The notes beneath the pieces were generated by a model, which saw only the letters and a list, made by a program, of their open reading frames with translations, searched no databases and was not told the origin of the DNA. From positions 3,393 through 12,331 of the forward strand of contig JAOZLU010000161.1 in the NCBI GenBank assembly GCA_029934695.1: a stretch of DNA of 8,939 bases. The letters are read 5' to 3'. The translations under genes and the position numbers were made by a program. The DNA is from Desulfobacterales bacterium. Its GTDB lineage: Bacteria > Desulfobacterota > Desulfobacteria > Desulfobacterales > 4be13. Shown piece after piece: positions 6,631-8,939 of the stretch (positions within the stretch are counted from its first letter, which is position 1; every line of letters begins with the position of its first letter).

Positions 6631-7513
6631 GAATCAGACCTTTCTCCAGAAGTTTTTTCATTAAAAATTGTTTGACCTTTCCTATTTCCTGAGCCACAGT
6701 TTCCTCCAACTGGCGGGCAAAAATCTGAAGGACCATGTCTGACATTTTCTCTCCCTTTATTATACGGGTCAGTGTGCCTTCCAGTTTTTTCGGATCAATG
6801 TCTTCCATTAAAAGCGGGGTCAGGGTGATCTCCGAATCAAGTTCGGTCCCGACAGCTTCCATGAGATTTGATGCTGTGTCTGTCGGCTCAGTATGTTTTT
6901 TCTCTTCAACGACCGCGTCCGTCTGTATGGCGCATGTCAGGTCAGTGCTGCTGTCTTCCTCATCCTCCTTTTTACGGCCTTCAATTCCTTCCGGGTTCAA
7001 AATGAGAATAAGGTTCCCATTCCTTTTGAGGACTTGCGGAAACCAGTCAAGAGAGGTACCTTTGAAAATGGGAGAAAGCGGCTCAATCTGACTGCTTTCA
7101 ACAGAAACCACACCATCCACCCGATCCACTTTCAGGGCCAGGGGATGATTCCGGACATTCAGAAGCATCACCTTTTCCTTGACTCCGGTCCCCGATTCAG
7201 AGCAGGGATATGTCTGGCCCGGGTCAGGTACAAATTCTCCCTCTGAGACAGGATTATTTCCAGAATGATACAAAAACGAATCTTCCGCGAGTATGGATGA
7301 AAGATTGTACAGCGGAACGGAGAACTCTGTATTCGGAATTCGGATCCTTGTCTGATTCAAAAATGGCTGTATTCCGACCGCGGCATCTTCCTGTCCCAAC
7401 TGCTCTTCAGCGAAAACATTTGCCCCATGTATGCTTTTGACAATCAGCAGACTCAGCCCGAATTGCCTGTTGCCTGCCTGGAAAAGCAGCAGTTCATTTT
7501 TGTCCATGGTCAT
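6617..7513 (-). CDS. CheW-domain protein with long acidic/helical C-terminal tail
   Basis: A 298-residue protein. Residues 7-176 resemble CheW: ELLLFQAGNRQFGLSLLIVKSI at the start, FSVPLYNLSSIL (64-75), and VMLLNVRNHPLALKVDRVDGVVSV followed by a WFPQVLKRNGNLILILNPEGI segment ending near 177. A non-CheW loop of about 35 residues sits at 78-114. After the core comes an acidic, low-complexity linker (about 180-230), then a probable helical region (DPKKLEGTLTR to MKKLLEKGL, 240-292) that I do not recognise. The first half of CheW is atypical, because RIRIPNTE precedes the PLYNL strand and is partly heptamer-encoded. I chose the ATG at 7513. The context GACCAATGACCAT is identical at the cheB start, and upstream ATGs to 7615 read only repeat-encoded sequence (SNIEHRTSNIEHQ). 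ATG at 7507 is an alternative. No good Shine-Dalgarno is visible. It may bridge CheA to a second partner, as PilI/ChpC-type CheW proteins do. Confidence 0.85.
   Translation of the reverse strand: MTMDKNELLLFQAGNRQFGLSLLIVKSIHGANVFAEEQLGQEDAAVGIQPFLNQTRIRIPNTEFSVPLYNLSSILAEDSFLYHSGNNPVSEGEFVPDPGQTYPCSESGTGVKEKVMLLNVRNHPLALKVDRVDGVVSVESSQIEPLSPIFKGTSLDWFPQVLKRNGNLILILNPEGIEGRKKEDEEDSSTDLTCAIQTDAVVEEKKHTEPTDTASNLMEAVGTELDSEITLTPLLMEDIDPKKLEGTLTRIIKGEKMSDMVLQIFARQLEETVAQEIGKVKQFLMKKLLEKGLIHAEK
7331..7344. repeat. Two ATTCGGA units inside the upstream cheW gene
   Basis: Two perfect ATTCGGA heptamers encode RIPNT within an extra segment just ahead of the conserved PLYNLSSIL strand. The motif resembles the GGATTCG repeat in the neighbouring cheW and the GGAATTCGGAT stretch near 5471-5481. 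Two units alone are weak evidence. Confidence 0.45.
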
Positions 7514-7520
7514 TGGTCTC

Positions 7521-7654
<134 letters not shown>

Positions 7655-7660
7655 TATTTT

Positions 7661-8746
7661 TTAATGACAAACCCAGCGGCCAATGTCAGCAGGCGAGCCT
7701 GTCCTTTCCACAACCCCCTTTTCTGTTGCGGAACTGGGCATGGTATCAACCACACAGGTTTCCTCTGTCTGGGCAAAGGTGATTCCGCAATTGTTTTTAA
7801 TTGCCACCAGCCCCTGAGTTCCGTCATCTCCCATGCCTGAAAGAATGACCCCCGTCGTGTAAAGCCGGAATACCTGGGCCGCCGATTGCATGGTCACATC
7901 AACAGAGGGGCGTTGGCCGTTGACCGGCGGGGCCATGTTGAGCAGAACAGTATAATCAGGGCGTATCAGCAGGTGGCGATCTCCCGGTGCTATCAGCACA
8001 GTTCCCGGGGACAAAAAATCTCCTTGTTCTGCCTCCCGCACAGGGAAGGGAAAAAGCCGGTCAAACTGGGCAGCCAGAATTGCCGTGAAGCCTTCCGGCA
8101 TGTGCTGAACAATCACCACCGGAAAGGGATCTGTTTTAAATTTTTCCATTTTTCCCAGTGATGACAACAAATCCTTCAGGGCAAGGGGGCCTCCGGTGGA
8201 TGCGCCGATTATCACGATTCTGGCTGGCGGTTCATCTTTCCTTGTTGAAAGTTGAAAGTACCTGCGTTTTCTGAGCTTCTCAATTTTAAGCTTTGAATAT
8301 TTACCTTTCCCAAACCGTTTATTCATTGAGGGAATTGTCCGGATAACCTTTACCCGTGCCGCAACCCTGACCTTGGCGATGATCTCATGTCTGAGAGAAT
8401 CCGGGGGAACCGCTGCATTCGGTGAATATTTAAGGACAAAATCTACTGCCCCGAGAGCAAGTCCCATTTTTGTCATCCGGGCAGATTCCCTGGCTGCCCC
8501 GCTGATAAGCACTACTGGTGTGGGACACTCGGCCATGATATCCCTGAGCGCATCAAGACCGTTCATCACCGGCATATTCAAATCCAGCGTCAGCACATCA
8601 GGTTTCCACCTTTTGACGAAATCTGAAGCCTCCTTTCCGTTATTCGCTGTTCTGATCACGCGAATGGCCGGATCCGATTCAAGATATTGAGTAAGCAGAT
8701 GACATAAGAATGGCGAATCGTCTGCAACTACCACACGAATGGTCAT
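7661..8746 (-). CDS. cheB: CheB: receptor-modifying protein-glutamate methylesterase
   Basis: CheB removes methyl groups from, and can deamidate, receptor glutamates/glutamines in the cytoplasm, allowing adaptation. The 361 residues have the standard order. The receiver (about 1-107) has acidic residues D9/D10, phospho-acceptor D55 (LTLDLNMP), S82 and K106. The linker is about 108-172. The methylesterase domain (about 174-361) has a catalytic triad of S183 in GASTGGP, H215 in VIVQHMPEGF and D308 in SGMGDDG. The linker is rich in Lys/Arg (KRFGKGKYSKLKIEKLRKRRY) and longer than in compact CheB proteins. A double GTTGAAA heptamer (8244-8257) encodes residues 164-168. The start at 8746 fits the family start (TIRVVVADDSPF). 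The ribosome-binding site is weak: AGG lies 10 nt upstream, and heptamer repeats begin nearby. It is the first gene of the cluster in the window. The partner CheR is not in view. Its own targets could be the full-length receptor at 315-3347. Confidence 0.97.
   Translation of the reverse strand: MTIRVVVADDSPFLCHLLTQYLESDPAIRVIRTANNGKEASDFVKRWKPDVLTLDLNMPVMNGLDALRDIMAECPTPVVLISGAARESARMTKMGLALGAVDFVLKYSPNAAVPPDSLRHEIIAKVRVAARVKVIRTIPSMNKRFGKGKYSKLKIEKLRKRRYFQLSTRKDEPPARIVIIGASTGGPLALKDLLSSLGKMEKFKTDPFPVVIVQHMPEGFTAILAAQFDRLFPFPVREAEQGDFLSPGTVLIAPGDRHLLIRPDYTVLLNMAPPVNGQRPSVDVTMQSAAQVFRLYTTGVILSGMGDDGTQGLVAIKNNCGITFAQTEETCVVDTMPSSATEKGVVERTGSPADIGRWVCH
8244..8257. repeat. Two GTTGAAA units in the cheB linker
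   Basis: GTTGAAAGTTGAAA encodes FQLST in the interdomain linker of CheB, where length changes should be tolerated. It has the same 7-bp period as the intergenic arrays, but with only two units it may be coincidence. Confidence 0.4.
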
Positions 8747-8763
8747 TGGTCAGATGCCTGATG

Positions 8764-8800
8764 TTTAAGTTTTAAGTTTTAAGTTTTAAGTTTTAAGTTT
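8764..8800. repeat. TTAAGTT heptamer array upstream of cheB
   Basis: Just over five units of TTTAAGT (also readable as AAGTTTT) lie between the GC-rich palindrome and the cheB start. The 7-bp phase continues through TGTTTAA, TGCCTGA and GGTCAGA to GGTCATT, whose CAT is the cheB start codon. In the reading direction the 5' untranslated region is therefore entirely repeat-derived. Confidence 0.85.
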
Positions 8801-8830
8801 GCCGGACGGGGTTGCAAACCCCGTCCGGCA
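8800..8830. repeat. GC-rich palindrome, REP-like, copy 1
   Basis: A perfect 14-bp stem (TGCCGGACGGGGTT and its complement) closes a 3-nt loop, GCA. On either strand the sequence after the stem is not a T-tract, so it is not a standard intrinsic terminator. It resembles a repetitive extragenic palindrome placed between an upstream gene and cheB. Confidence 0.85.
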
Positions 8831-8852
8831 AGGCAGTCGGCAGCATAAGTTT

Positions 8853-8877
8853 CGGACGGGGTTGCAAACCCCGTCCG
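8853..8877. repeat. GC-rich palindrome, REP-like, copy 2
   Basis: This is the same core as the palindrome at 8800-8830: an 11-bp perfect stem (CGGACGGGGTT and its complement) with the identical GCA loop, in the same orientation. A 22-bp spacer, AGGCAGTCGG and onward, separates the copies. A pair of palindromes with a short spacer is typical of REP-type elements. Confidence 0.85.
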
Positions 8878-8883
8878 GCAATC

Positions 8884-8939
8884 GATCAAACATCAAGCAT
8901 CAAACATCAAGCATCAAACATCAAGCATCAAACATCAAA
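8884..8939. repeat. CATCAAA/CATCAAG heptamer array at the right edge
   Basis: Eight units in 7-bp phase, mostly alternating CATCAAG and CATCAAA, run to the end of the window and presumably beyond. The unit is the same as in the right half of the inverted array at 7592-7654. There are no unique spacers, so it is not a CRISPR array. Confidence 0.9.

Noticed and set aside
8800..8877. Intrinsic terminators upstream of cheB
   Set aside because: The stems are strong, but neither strand has a following T-tract, and two same-orientation copies with identical loops fit REP-like elements better.
8884..8939. CRISPR-like array at the right edge and at 7521-7654
   Set aside because: The repeats are contiguous 7-bp units without unique spacers, and no cas genes are seen.

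Overview
The window holds a chemosensory gene cluster. All of its protein genes lie on the minus strand, so they are transcribed from right to left. In transcription order they are: cheB (7661-8746), a CheW-domain protein with a long C-terminal tail (6617-7513), a second CheW protein with N-terminal and internal insertions (5935-6630), a stand-alone CheY/PilH-type receiver (5513-5878), a receptor lacking its signalling domain (3430-5424), and a full-length methyl-accepting chemotaxis protein (315-3347). No CheA kinase or CheR methyltransferase is present. If the cluster is complete, they should lie beyond the right edge.

The receptor tip (a PilJ-like ASIQAAMAGDAGRGF motif) and the receiver (a PilH-like WGLKQGADMYMTKP motif) resemble Pil-Chp pathways, which control type IV pili or surface motility, more than flagellar Che proteins. 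Both receptors share an unusually large periplasmic sensor with two consecutive Cache-type halves. They are clearly tandem paralogues.

The second theme is the DNA between the genes. Four of the five gene junctions or flanks with room for one (after mcp, between the two receptors, between receptor and receiver, between cheB and cheW), plus the region upstream of cheB, carry short tandem repeats. Their sequences differ, but they all have a 7-bp period. The arrays reach start and stop codons, supply two of the stop codons, and appear inside both cheW genes as in-frame, loop-encoding segments. The truncated receptor ends exactly where an array begins. An orphan copy of the last 12 receptor codons also sits between two arrays downstream of the intact receptor. 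Together these suggest that the heptamer arrays act as recombination junctions that remodel the receptor genes.

The organism cannot be named from this window. The mid-GC coding sequence, AT-rich heptamer intergenic repeats, GC-rich REP-like palindromes and Pil-Chp-like receptors with large Cache sensors would fit a Desulfobacterota (deltaproteobacterial) genome, possibly a gliding or multicellular lineage. That assignment rests on general impression, with low to moderate confidence.
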